This document shows, in pieces, positions 1 to 5,161 of a stretch of DNA of 7,447 bases. The translations under genes were made by a program, and so were the position numbers. The DNA is from Pseudomonadota bacterium. GTDB lineage: Bacteria > Pseudomonadota > Gammaproteobacteria > Xanthomonadales > Rhodanobacteraceae. The notes below the pieces were generated by a model. The model saw only the letters and a list, made by a program, of their open reading frames with translations, was not told the origin of the DNA and made no database searches. The DNA is taken from positions 1 through 7,447 of the forward strand of contig JAJYDI010000096.1 of NCBI GenBank assembly GCA_021777635.1, given 5' to 3'. The first letter of the stretch is position 1. Every line of letters begins with the position of its first letter.

Positions 1-1
1 C

Positions 2-520
2 GATCTTGAAACCGCCGAGATCGCGATCCAGGCTGCGCTCACCGGCCATTTGGTGCTGTCCACGCTGCACACCAACGATTCGATCAGCGCCTTCACGCGG
101 CTGGTGGACATGGGCGTGGAGCCGTTTTTGGTGGCGACGCCGATCAAGGCGGTGCAGGCACAGCGTCTGGTACGCCGGTTGTGCCCGCAGTGCGCACGGC
201 CGGCGCCGGCGCCCAGCGGACTGGACGCGTCGTTTGCGGCCCTGGCGGTCCGAGTGCTCGGCGAGGTGCCAGCCGACTGGCGCGAGGCGGTGGGCTGTAC
301 GCACTGCCTGCACACCGGCTATCGCGGACGACTTGGAATATATGAACTGGTCTCCATTTCGCCGCGCATGCGCGAGATGATCACCTCCGGTACTTCGGTA
401 ACCGCGATGGTCGAGCAGGCTCGCGCGGAGGGATTCCGTCTGCTGCGCGAGGACGGTCTTCTCAAGGCTTACCAGGGCCTGACCTCGGTCGAGGAAGTCC
501 TGCGCGTGACCAGCAGTTGA
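2..520 (+). CDS. gspE: Type II secretion ATPase GspE (3' part, C-terminal 172 residues)
   Basis: This is the C-terminal part of the cytoplasmic hexameric ATPase that powers pseudopilus assembly; the 5' end lies outside the window. The frame is open from base 2 and ends at TGA 518-520. The fragment begins inside the nucleotide-binding domain: [16 protein letters not shown] is followed by L-S-T-L-H-T-N-D, the conserved His box of GspE/PilB ATPases (His at fragment residue 23). Two C-x-x-C pairs (fragment residues 61/64 and 99/102) form the tetracysteine zinc-binding module found in GspE/EpsE, and [11 protein letters not shown] after the second pair is the usual family signature. PilB, the type IV pilus ATPase, shares this architecture, but the following gspF-M genes settle the assignment. 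The Walker A and B motifs would lie upstream of the window. The stop codon runs into a perfect hairpin. Confidence 0.97.
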   Translation, partial: DLETAEIAIQAALTGHLVLSTLHTNDSISAFTRLVDMGVEPFLVATPIKAVQAQRLVRRLCPQCARPAPAPSGLDASFAALAVRVLGEVPADWREAVGCTHCLHTGYRGRLGIYELVSISPRMREMITSGTSVTAMVEQARAEGFRLLREDGLLKAYQGLTSVEEVLRVTSS

Positions 521-539
521 GCGGTTTGCAAAACCGCTC
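519..539 (+). repeat. Perfect hairpin overlapping the gspE stop codon
   Basis: The arms gagcggttt (519-527) and aaaccgctc (531-539) are perfectly complementary over 9 bp, with a 3-base loop (gca). No T-run follows, so it is not a clear intrinsic terminator. It sits exactly at the end of gspE and could protect the upstream mRNA or lower read-through into gspF. The role is inferred; the structure is seen directly. Confidence 0.6.
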
Positions 540-581
540 CGGTACAGGCGCCCAGCGGAATCAGCCGCGGCACCACCGCGG

Positions 582-637
582 CCCGCTTCGCGCCGCAGCC
601 AGGGATGACGCAGGCAAGGCTTTGACCGCGAAGCGGG
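582..637. repeat. Inverted repeat with 11-bp perfect arms
   Basis: cccgcttcgcg (582-592) is the exact reverse complement of cgcgaagcggg (627-637), separated by 34 bases. A smaller pair, tgaccgc (623-629) and gcggtca (645-651), overlaps the right arm and would compete with it. The arm sequence resembles the cores of short dispersed palindromic repeats common in Xanthomonadales and other proteobacteria. Membership in a named repeat family is not shown here. Confidence 0.5.
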
Positions 638-681
638 ATGCGGAGCGGTCACCATGCTGCCGCGACGTGCACGCAAGCGCG

Positions 682-716
682 GGTCGCGGCAAAGGGGGCG
701 CGGCTTTGCCGCGACC
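682..716. repeat. Strong 13-bp perfect hairpin before gspF
   Basis: ggtcgcggcaaag (682-694) pairs perfectly with ctttgccgcgacc (704-716) around a 9-base loop. It is the most stable-looking element in the gspE-gspF gap. The bases after the right arm are ggttgcttgc, so there is no T-tract and a rho-independent terminator is unlikely. mRNA processing, stability or a mobile palindromic repeat are alternatives. Confidence 0.6.
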
Positions 717-720
717 GGTT

Positions 721-757
721 GCTTGCAAACGGCGGCAGGATGCCCGTTTTTGCAAGC
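721..757. repeat. Inverted repeat just upstream of gspF
   Basis: gcttgcaaa (721-729) and tttgcaagc (749-757) are perfect 9-bp complementary arms. The stem can continue inward through cgg/ccg (730-732 with 744-746) if two T residues bulge. It ends 18 bases before the gspF ATG, so in RNA it could affect ribosome access. Confidence 0.5.
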
Positions 758-775
758 GGATCACTTGAGACGTCG

Positions 776-1978
776 ATGCCGCGATACAAATACGAAGCCC
801 TGAATGGAGATGGCGTGATGCTCAACGGCGCCCTGGTCGCCGACGGCGAGCGCGAGGCGCTGCGGGTGCTGGAGCGGCGCGGCCTGACCGCGTTGCGGTT
901 GCAGGCGGATGGCGCGCCCGTCGGCGTGTCCCCGCTGCGCCGCCGTCGGCTGACCACGCCGGATCTGACGGTGGCGTTCTACGAGCTGTGCATAATGCTT
1001 AACGCCGATGTCGCGCTGGCCGAGGCGGTCGCTGCTCAGGGACGGTCGGCGCACCATCCCCAGGTGGTAGCGGCGTTTACCGGCATGGCCACGGCGCTGC
1101 AGCGCGGGCAGAGCTTTTCCGATGCGCTGGCGGCCAGCGGATTGCCGCTGCCGGACTACATGCTGCAACTGGCGCGCGCGGGCGAAATGACTGGACGCCT
1201 CGGCGAATCGCTGGGCGGCGGTGTGGCACAGATGGAATACGAGTATCAGGTGCGCAGCGATCTGCGCAACGCACTGATCTATCCGACCATCCTGGTGCTG
1301 GCCGGGCTGGCAGCAGTGCTGGTGATGTTCACCTACGTGGTGCCGAAGTTCTCCTCGCTGTTGCAGAAGCCTGACCAACTGCCGTGGTTGGGCTGGGTGG
1401 TGCTGGCCGGCGGCACTTGGGTCAATGCCAATCTCCCGTGGCTGGGGCCGCTGCTGGTGTTCGGTGGCGTGGGCATCGTCCTGGCGCTGCGCCAGCGCGA
1501 GGTGCGCCGGAGGTTGTTTGACCGCCTAGGGCGCGCGCCGCTAATTGGTCCCTGGCTGGTCGAGAGCGAGACCGCGCGCTGGGCCAAGATGATGGGCACC
1601 CTCCTGCTGGCGCGGGTGCCGTTGATGCGCGCGCTGGAGCTGGCCCGCGACGGCATGCGGCTGAGCGCGCAGCGGGCGCGCATGGGCGAGGTGACGCGCG
1701 CGGTGCGCGGCGGCACGCCGCTGTCGCAAGCGCTGGAAGACCAGGATGCGCTCACCGGTACTGGCTACAACCTGGTGCGAGTGGGCGAAAAGGCTGGCCA
1801 GCTTGCGGCCATGCTGCATTCACTTGCAAAGCTCTACGATGAGGCGGGCCGCACGCGCATGAAGCGGCTGCTGGCGCTGATTGAACCGCTGGCGATCCTG
1901 ATCATCGGCCTGATGGTCGGCCTGATCATCACGGGCGTGATGCTGGCGATCACCAGTTCCTACAATCTTGCGGTCTGA
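776..1978 (+). CDS. gspF: Type II secretion inner-membrane platform protein GspF
   Basis: GspF is a polytopic inner-membrane protein of the T2SS assembly platform. It contacts the GspE ATPase and is thought to convert its motion into pseudopilin extraction. I chose the ATG at 776, giving 400 residues, the usual family length; the product begins M-P-R-Y-K-Y-E-A-L, the typical GspF start. The frame stays open back to 638, but those 46 extra residues look unlike any GspF and come from the palindromic gap. Two GspF (T2SSF) repeats are visible, roughly residues 65-190 and 265-390. Hydrophobic spans lie near 168-192 (beginning L-I-Y-P-T-I-L-V-L-A-G), 221-240 and 366-394. The Shine-Dalgarno is weak. 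Unlike its neighbours, the gene has non-coding gaps on both sides. PilC of type IV pili is a homologue; context decides for GspF. Confidence 0.96.
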   Translation: MPRYKYEALNGDGVMLNGALVADGEREALRVLERRGLTALRLQADGAPVGVSPLRRRRLTTPDLTVAFYELCIMLNADVALAEAVAAQGRSAHHPQVVAAFTGMATALQRGQSFSDALAASGLPLPDYMLQLARAGEMTGRLGESLGGGVAQMEYEYQVRSDLRNALIYPTILVLAGLAAVLVMFTYVVPKFSSLLQKPDQLPWLGWVVLAGGTWVNANLPWLGPLLVFGGVGIVLALRQREVRRRLFDRLGRAPLIGPWLVESETARWAKMMGTLLLARVPLMRALELARDGMRLSAQRARMGEVTRAVRGGTPLSQALEDQDALTGTGYNLVRVGEKAGQLAAMLHSLAKLYDEAGRTRMKRLLALIEPLAILIIGLMVGLIITGVMLAITSSYNLAV

Positions 1979-2000
1979 GAAGCGATAGGCAATCTGCGGG

Positions 2001-2040
2001 CTTGGCCGTAATTCCCGATTTTGCGGGGATGACGGTTAAG
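2001..2040. repeat. 40-base imperfect palindrome, dispersed-repeat-like (dRS3-like core)
   Basis: Bases 2001-2017 fold on 2024-2040 around the 6-base loop attttg: 17 paired positions, of which 13 are Watson-Crick, three G-T wobbles and one A/G mismatch. The core attccc-N8-ggggat nearly matches the ATTCCC-N8-GGGAAT consensus of the dRS3-type repeat known from Neisseria. Read on the minus strand, it encodes V-I-P-A-K-S-G-I, close to the V-I-P-A-K-A-G-I string often seen when such intergenic repeats are translated. Four T residues follow seven bases later (2048-2051), so weak attenuation is possible, but this is not a classical terminator. Confidence 0.55.
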
Positions 2041-2061
2041 ACTACGGTTTTGGAGGTTTCC

Positions 2062-2111
2062 AATGGTTGCGCTGTGTGCGGCAGCAGGCGGATTTCACCC
2101 GGCTGGCCTGA
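2062..2111 (+). pseudogene. Degenerate partial copy of the gspG 5' end (prepilin leader relic)
   Basis: Bases 2079-2106 match 2183-2210 in gspG at 22 of 28 positions without gaps. Both segments begin a few bases after an aatgg string (2062 and 2160), though the spacing differs. In the matching frame the copy reads W-L-R-C-V-R-Q-Q-A-D-F-T-R-L-A then TGA (2109-2111). gspG reads W-L-M-C-N-V-R-R-R-Q-A-G-F-T-L-L-E. The Gly before the cleavage site is Asp and the Glu at +5 is Ala, so it could not be a working prepilin leader. In a different frame an ATG at 2063, six bases after a good GGAGG (2052-2056), opens a 20-codon ORF ending at 2125. The relic is either a decayed tandem duplication of the leader region or a chance match among GC-rich sequences; I moderately favour duplication. 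Confidence 0.4.
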
Positions 2112-2155
2112 TCGCTGTCGGGTGAGCATCATCGGTTGTGGCTATCGTGCGATCT

Positions 2156-2160
2156 GAGGA
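2156..2160 (+). promoter_or_regulatory. Ribosome-binding site that decides the gspG start
   Basis: GAGGA at 2156-2160 stands 7 bases before the ATG at 2168. It favours this start over the in-frame GTG at 2138, which has no such site. Confidence 0.65.
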
Positions 2161-2167
2161 ATGGCTT

Positions 2168-2608
2168 ATGTGCAATGTTCGGCGGCGACAAGCGGGTTTC
2201 ACCTTGCTGGAGATGATCGTGGTACTGGTGATCATCGGCTTGCTGATGGGCCTGGTCGGTCCGCGGCTGTTCCATCAGGCTGATCGCGCCAAGGTGCAGA
2301 CGGCGCAGACCCAGGTGAAGATGCTGCGCGGTGCGCTGGAAACCATGCGTCTGGACATCGGCCGCTTCCCGACCGACCAGGAAGGCCTGCAGTTGCTGGT
2401 GCAGAAGCCGACCGATCCGGCGATCGCACCGCTGTGGCACGGTCCGTATCTCGATGGCGAAGTGCCGCTCGATCCCTGGGGGCATCCCTACATTTATTCG
2501 GCACAGCCAAGCAAAGATCAGGCGTTCACGCTGTACTCGTATGGCGCCGATGGCAAGCCCGGAGGAACCGGCCAAAACGCCGACATCGGCTATCTGCCTG
2601 CACAATGA
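2168..2608 (+). CDS. gspG: Major pseudopilin GspG
   Basis: GspG is the major subunit of the T2SS pseudopilus; it is cleaved and N-methylated by the prepilin peptidase (GspO/PilD) and assembled in the periplasm from the inner membrane. From ATG 2168 the product has 146 residues, normal for GspG. The leader is short and basic (residues 1-10), cleavage is after Gly10, and F-T-L-L-E follows with the key Glu at +5. A hydrophobic helix of about 20 residues comes next. Family signatures are clear: L-D-I-G-R-F-P-T-D-Q-E-G-L, W-H-G-P-Y-L, P-L-D-P-W-G-H-P-Y and the calcium-loop region S-Y-G-A-D-G-K-P-G-G-T-G (from residue 124) ending at D-I near 139. An in-frame GTG at 2138 would add 10 residues but lacks a Shine-Dalgarno. 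The stop overlaps the start of gspH as ATGA. Confidence 0.97.
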   Translation: MCNVRRRQAGFTLLEMIVVLVIIGLLMGLVGPRLFHQADRAKVQTAQTQVKMLRGALETMRLDIGRFPTDQEGLQLLVQKPTDPAIAPLWHGPYLDGEVPLDPWGHPYIYSAQPSKDQAFTLYSYGADGKPGGTGQNADIGYLPAQ

Positions 2609-3072
2609 TTGTGCATTCGCAGCCGTCGCCAGAGGGCATGTCACGGTCGCGGCGCGATCGCGGCTTTACCCTGCTCGAGCTGGTGGTGGTGCTGGCGATC
2701 ATGGCGTTGATTGTCGCATTTGCCGCGGTGCGCCTGCGCACCTTCATCGAGGCCTGGCGTGCCAATGCGAGCCGAGACACGATTTTTGGCGAGGTGCAGC
2801 ATCTGCCGGTACTGGCACGTGTTGCCGGTCGGCGCCTGCGCATCACCAGCCTGCCGGCCGTGCCGGTCAGCGCTCCGGACAGTGCGTCGAAACTAGACTG
2901 GCCCGAGGGCTGGACTGCGCAATTCGATCCGCCGCTGACGATCAATCCGAACGGGGCCTGTGCCGACAGTACCCTGCTGCTGAGCGACGGAAGCCACCGC
3001 TACCGTGCGCGGGTGGCAGCGCCATTCTGCGCTGTCACGCTCGATGCCGGTGGCAAGAGACCGGGCGCATGA
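2605..3072 (+). CDS. gspH: Minor pseudopilin GspH
   Basis: This is a minor pseudopilin of the pseudopilus, near the tip. From ATG 2605 the product has 155 residues; that start overlaps the gspG stop as ATGA, suggesting translational coupling. An in-frame ATG at 2638 would give 144 residues with a shorter leader, but the purine stretch before it (2631-2636) is too close to be a good ribosome-binding site. The prepilin site is G-F-T-L-L-E (Gly20, Glu25 from the longer start), preceded by S-R-S-R-R-D-R and followed by a hydrophobic helix (L-V-V-V-L-A-I-M-A-L-I-V-A-F-A-A). The rest is variable, as usual for GspH/FimT-like proteins, so the name rests on the leader, size and position between gspG and gspI. 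Two cysteines near residues 119 and 142 might form a periplasmic disulfide (inference). Confidence 0.9.
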   Translation: MIVHSQPSPEGMSRSRRDRGFTLLELVVVLAIMALIVAFAAVRLRTFIEAWRANASRDTIFGEVQHLPVLARVAGRRLRITSLPAVPVSAPDSASKLDWPEGWTAQFDPPLTINPNGACADSTLLLSDGSHRYRARVAAPFCAVTLDAGGKRPGA

Positions 3073-3482
3073 AGCACGCGCGCGGCTTCACTCTGCTCGA
3101 GGCAATCGTCGCGATGGTGATCTTTGCGCTGGTCGCCACGGCGCTGCTGGCATGGCAGAGCACCAACATGCGCACCATCGATCGTGTTGACGCGTTCAAT
3201 CGACGCGCAACGCTGGTGCGCGAAGCGCTGGCGCTGCTGCAGCCAGTCAACCCCATGAGCGAAGCGGATGGCAGTCGCCGGGTGGGCGACATCGAGGTGC
3301 GCTGGACCGGGCACGCGCTGGCGCCTGAGCAGATCGGCAAGACCCAAGCCGGATTCCCCAGCGCGTTCAATCTGCAGCTCTTCGTGCTCGACGTGCAGGT
3401 GCTGCGAGGCGGTGTGCAGCGGATGCAGTTTGCGGTGCGCCAGGTAGGTTGGAAAGAAGTGCGCAGCACAACGGATCAGTGA
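3069..3482 (+). CDS. gspI: Minor pseudopilin GspI
   Basis: GspI is the minor pseudopilin that nucleates the GspI-J-K tip complex. It has 137 residues, starting at an ATG that overlaps the gspH stop (ATGA at 3069-3072). The leader is very short, M-K-H-A-R-G, with cleavage after Gly6 and F-T-L-L-E following (Glu at +5), then a hydrophobic helix A-I-V-A-M-V-I-F-A-L-V-A-T-A-L-L-A-W. Such short leaders and this A-x-V-A-M-V-I-F-A-L pattern are typical of GspI. The C-terminal domain contains I-E-V-R-W-T and V-L-D-V-Q-V, beta-strand-like segments expected of the family. The identity is supported by the order H-I-J-K. No clear Shine-Dalgarno is visible; coupling to gspH probably supplies initiation. 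Confidence 0.94.
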   Translation: MKHARGFTLLEAIVAMVIFALVATALLAWQSTNMRTIDRVDAFNRRATLVREALALLQPVNPMSEADGSRRVGDIEVRWTGHALAPEQIGKTQAGFPSAFNLQLFVLDVQVLRGGVQRMQFAVRQVGWKEVRSTTDQ

Positions 3483-3485
3483 ACG

Positions 3486-4079
3486 ATGCGCCGCCCCCGC
3501 CCCGACCGCGGTTTGACCCTGCTGGAGATGATCGTGACGCTGCTGATCGCGTCACTGATCATGTTGGTGACGTTTCAGAGCCTGCACGTATTCGCGGTAG
3601 CTCGCGAGCGCGTGGCCGCGTATGGCGCGACCCTGGATCGCAATCGGCTGGTGCTGGGCTGGCTACGCGACAGCAGCGAGAGCCTGATCGCGGCGCCGAA
3701 GCCCTTGTTCAAGGGGGGCGCGAAGGGCTTCGAGGGCGTGGTGACGGCGCCCGTGCTGGAGCGCGCCGGCGTGCCGACGCCAGTGCGTTGGCGGATCGAT
3801 GCCAGCGGCCTCGCCGCGCTCGACTACAGCGAGTTCGGCGGCAAACCACTGTTGCTGCCGTTGCCCGAAGGTGGTCAGTTGCACTTCGAGTACTTTGACG
3901 CTTCGGGCAAGCCGCACGATCAGTGGCCACCGGCACTTGGTAAGCATCCGGATTTGCCGGCGGCGATCGCGCTGCTGGCAGGACCGAGCGGCAACCATCC
4001 GCTGCTGATCGCAGCGATTTTCGGCGCGCGCAAACCGTGGCTGCAGCCCGGCCCATTCGATGCCGCGGGGGACGAATGA
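3486..4079 (+). CDS. gspJ: Minor pseudopilin GspJ
   Basis: GspJ is a minor pseudopilin of the tip complex with GspI and GspK. It has 197 residues and starts 3 bases after the gspI stop. The leader M-R-R-P-R-P-D-R-G is basic; the mature end is L-T-L-L-E-M (Glu at +5), followed by the hydrophobic helix I-V-T-L-L-I-A-S-L-I-M-L-V-T-F. Leu rather than Phe at mature position 1 is a tolerated variant. The length of about 200 residues and the position before gspK fit GspJ. The large periplasmic domain includes L-D-R-N-R-L-V-L-G-W-L-R-D and Q-L-H-F-E-Y-F-D-A-S-G-K, a plausible counterpart of the family's beta-sheet core. The gene overlaps gspK by ATGA at 4076-4079. A perfect 10-bp inverted repeat lies inside it at 3697-3732. 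Confidence 0.93.
   Translation: MRRPRPDRGLTLLEMIVTLLIASLIMLVTFQSLHVFAVARERVAAYGATLDRNRLVLGWLRDSSESLIAAPKPLFKGGAKGFEGVVTAPVLERAGVPTPVRWRIDASGLAALDYSEFGGKPLLLPLPEGGQLHFEYFDASGKPHDQWPPALGKHPDLPAAIALLAGPSGNHPLLIAAIFGARKPWLQPGPFDAAGDE
3697..3732. repeat. Intragenic inverted repeat in gspJ
   Basis: cgaagccctt (3697-3706) is the perfect reverse complement of aagggcttcg (3723-3732), with a 16-base spacer. The left arm also takes part in a small inner palindrome (ccttg-tt-caagg, 3703-3714). It lies inside the coding region between the membrane helix and the main periplasmic domain. It may be incidental. Confidence 0.4.
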
Positions 4080-5161
4080 GCGCGCATCATCGATTGCGCA
4101 GCGAGCGCGGTTTCGTACTGCTGACCGTACTCGCGATGGTGGTCGTGCTTACGCTTCTGGCAACGGCGGCGGCGATCACGGTGTCACGCCTGCGTCGCGA
4201 GGCGATCGTGCAGCAGGAGCGGCTGCGCGGCGAGATGGATGCCTATTCGACCCGCTCGACCCTTCTTTATCTGCTCGGCACCCAGCGCATGACGTTCGCC
4301 GGGCTCACGGTCGATGACCGCGTGGTCTACACGGCCGAGGAGCAGGTGACGCGCAAGATCGATCCGGAGGACATGACCATGTCCTATACACCGGTTGGAA
4401 ATGAGATCCGCCTCGATGGGCGCTCCTATCTTGGCATCGGGGCTTCGCATTTCGCGCTGCAGGACGACAGGGGGCGGCTGTCGATCGACTGGGCGGTCGC
4501 GGGCACCTACGACAACCTGCTGCGGCAGCTGAAGGTTCCGCTCGATGAGCGCGGGGTACTGACCGACCGCCTGCTCGACTACCAGGACAGCGACGACCTG
4601 CCGCGGCTGAACGGCGCCGAGGCGCCGACTTATCTGCATCGCGGCCTGCCACCGCCACCCAATCGCCCGCTGCTGACCCCGTTCGAGTTGCGCCGGGTGC
4701 TGGGTTGGGAGAAATACCTCGGCGCCTGGAGCGATGCGAAGTTGGCGCGCCGGCTCAGCGCCGTACGCTCGGTTTCGATCAACGTGAACACCGCGCCGGC
4801 CTCGGTCCTTGCCATGCTTCCCGGCGTGAGCCCGGCCATGGCGCGGCGGGTGGTGGCGTATCGCAACATCTTGCCCCTCGACAGCTATGAGGGGGCTCAG
4901 CAGTTGCTGCCGGGGTTGCCGCCGGAGACGGACCTGATTGCGCTTTATCCGGGACCATCGGGTACCCTAGAAAGCTGGCCCAACGGCGGCGGTGAAGGCT
5001 GGCAGCTGCACTGGACCTTGACACCTTTTGAGCACGATGGGCAGCCGTGGAGAATCGATGATGCGGTCCGGCTGGAGCGGCGCAGTGATGGAGTGGCTGG
5101 AAGCGCAACGCGTCCGGCTGGCGCGGCGTTTGCAGGCGGCGCGCTGGTACCGGGGTCTTGA
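4076..5161 (+). CDS. gspK: Minor pseudopilin GspK (tip)
   Basis: GspK is the large minor pseudopilin placed at the pseudopilus tip. It has 361 residues and starts within the gspJ stop (ATGA). The leader ends at Gly12 and the mature end reads F-V-L-L-T-V-L. The +5 position is Thr, not Glu, which is the known exception in GspK and is consistent with the first-inserted tip subunit. A long hydrophobic helix follows (M-V-V-V-L-T-L-L-A-T-A-A-A-I-T-V). Further on, L-L-D-Y-Q-D-S-D-D, P-L-L-T-P-F-E-L and S-I-N-V-N-T-A-P-A-S-V-L-A-M-L-P-G (from about residue 234) are classic GspK signatures, the last in a helix-hairpin-helix-like region. The last 25 or so residues (after R-L-E-R-R) are Ala/Gly-rich and come from the stretch overlapping gspL; they look like read-on sequence rather than a conserved domain. 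Confidence 0.95.
   Translation: MSAHHRLRSERGFVLLTVLAMVVVLTLLATAAAITVSRLRREAIVQQERLRGEMDAYSTRSTLLYLLGTQRMTFAGLTVDDRVVYTAEEQVTRKIDPEDMTMSYTPVGNEIRLDGRSYLGIGASHFALQDDRGRLSIDWAVAGTYDNLLRQLKVPLDERGVLTDRLLDYQDSDDLPRLNGAEAPTYLHRGLPPPPNRPLLTPFELRRVLGWEKYLGAWSDAKLARRLSAVRSVSINVNTAPASVLAMLPGVSPAMARRVVAYRNILPLDSYEGAQQLLPGLPPETDLIALYPGPSGTLESWPNGGGEGWQLHWTLTPFEHDGQPWRIDDAVRLERRSDGVAGSATRPAGAAFAGGALVPGS
4366..4384 (+). other. Internal Shine-Dalgarno-like site and palindrome in gspK
   Basis: GGAGG at 4366-4370 stands 8 bases before an in-frame ATG at 4379 (gspK residue 102). It overlaps a 7-bp palindrome, ggacatg-ac-catgtcc (4369-4384). An internal start here would give a GspK form without leader or membrane helix. 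This is probably incidental, because the pairing would also hide the site. Confidence 0.25.

Larger units (their letters stand above)
521..775. other. Palindrome-rich gap between gspE and gspF
   Basis: There are 255 bases between the gspE stop and the preferred gspF start. No credible gene lies here: the open frames on both strands have arginine- and proline-rich products typical of shadow frames. The stretch holds several perfect or near-perfect inverted repeats, annotated separately (519-539, 582-637, 682-716, 721-757). An additional 8-bp pair, gccgcgac (659-666) with gtcgcggc (683-690), shares its right arm with the 682-716 hairpin, so alternative folds compete. A TTGACC string at 622-627 resembles a -35 box, but no acceptable -10 box follows at the right distance. 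I see no convincing promoter. Confidence 0.6.
1979..2167. other. Gap between gspF and gspG with hairpin and leader relic
   Basis: There are 189 bases between the gspF stop and the preferred gspG start. The gap holds a long imperfect hairpin (2001-2040), a GGAGG followed by a 20-codon open frame (2052-2125), a stretch resembling a decayed copy of the gspG start (2062-2111), and the gspG ribosome-binding site (2156-2160). I could not identify a convincing sigma-70 promoter. Confidence 0.55.

Noticed and set aside
622..650. Possible promoter with TTGACC at 622-627
   Set aside because: No -10-like sequence at 16-18 bases spacing; the region is GC-rich palindrome.
682..757. Intrinsic terminator between gspE and gspF
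   Set aside because: The hairpins are strong but none is followed directly by a T-run; the five T residues at 747-751 lie within the arm and spacer of another palindrome. Termination would also cut off the essential downstream genes.
517..768. 83-codon + strand frame in the gspE-gspF gap
   Set aside because: It starts at a TTG inside gspE, has an Arg/Ala/Gly-rich product without motif, and lies over inverted repeats.
638..775. 46-residue N-terminal extension of gspF from ATG 638
   Set aside because: The extra residues come from the palindromic gap and do not resemble GspF, whereas the product from 776 has the normal start M-P-R-Y-K-Y-E-A-L and normal length.
2129..2644. 171-codon minus-strand frame opposite gspG
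   Set aside because: Shadow of gspG; the product is Gln/His/Arg-rich with no domain.
2..4079. Alternative reading as a type IV pilus operon (pilB/pilC/pilins)
   Set aside because: The order E-F-G-H-I-J-K-L-M with the GspG calcium-loop region and the GspK Thr at +5 is specific to T2SS.
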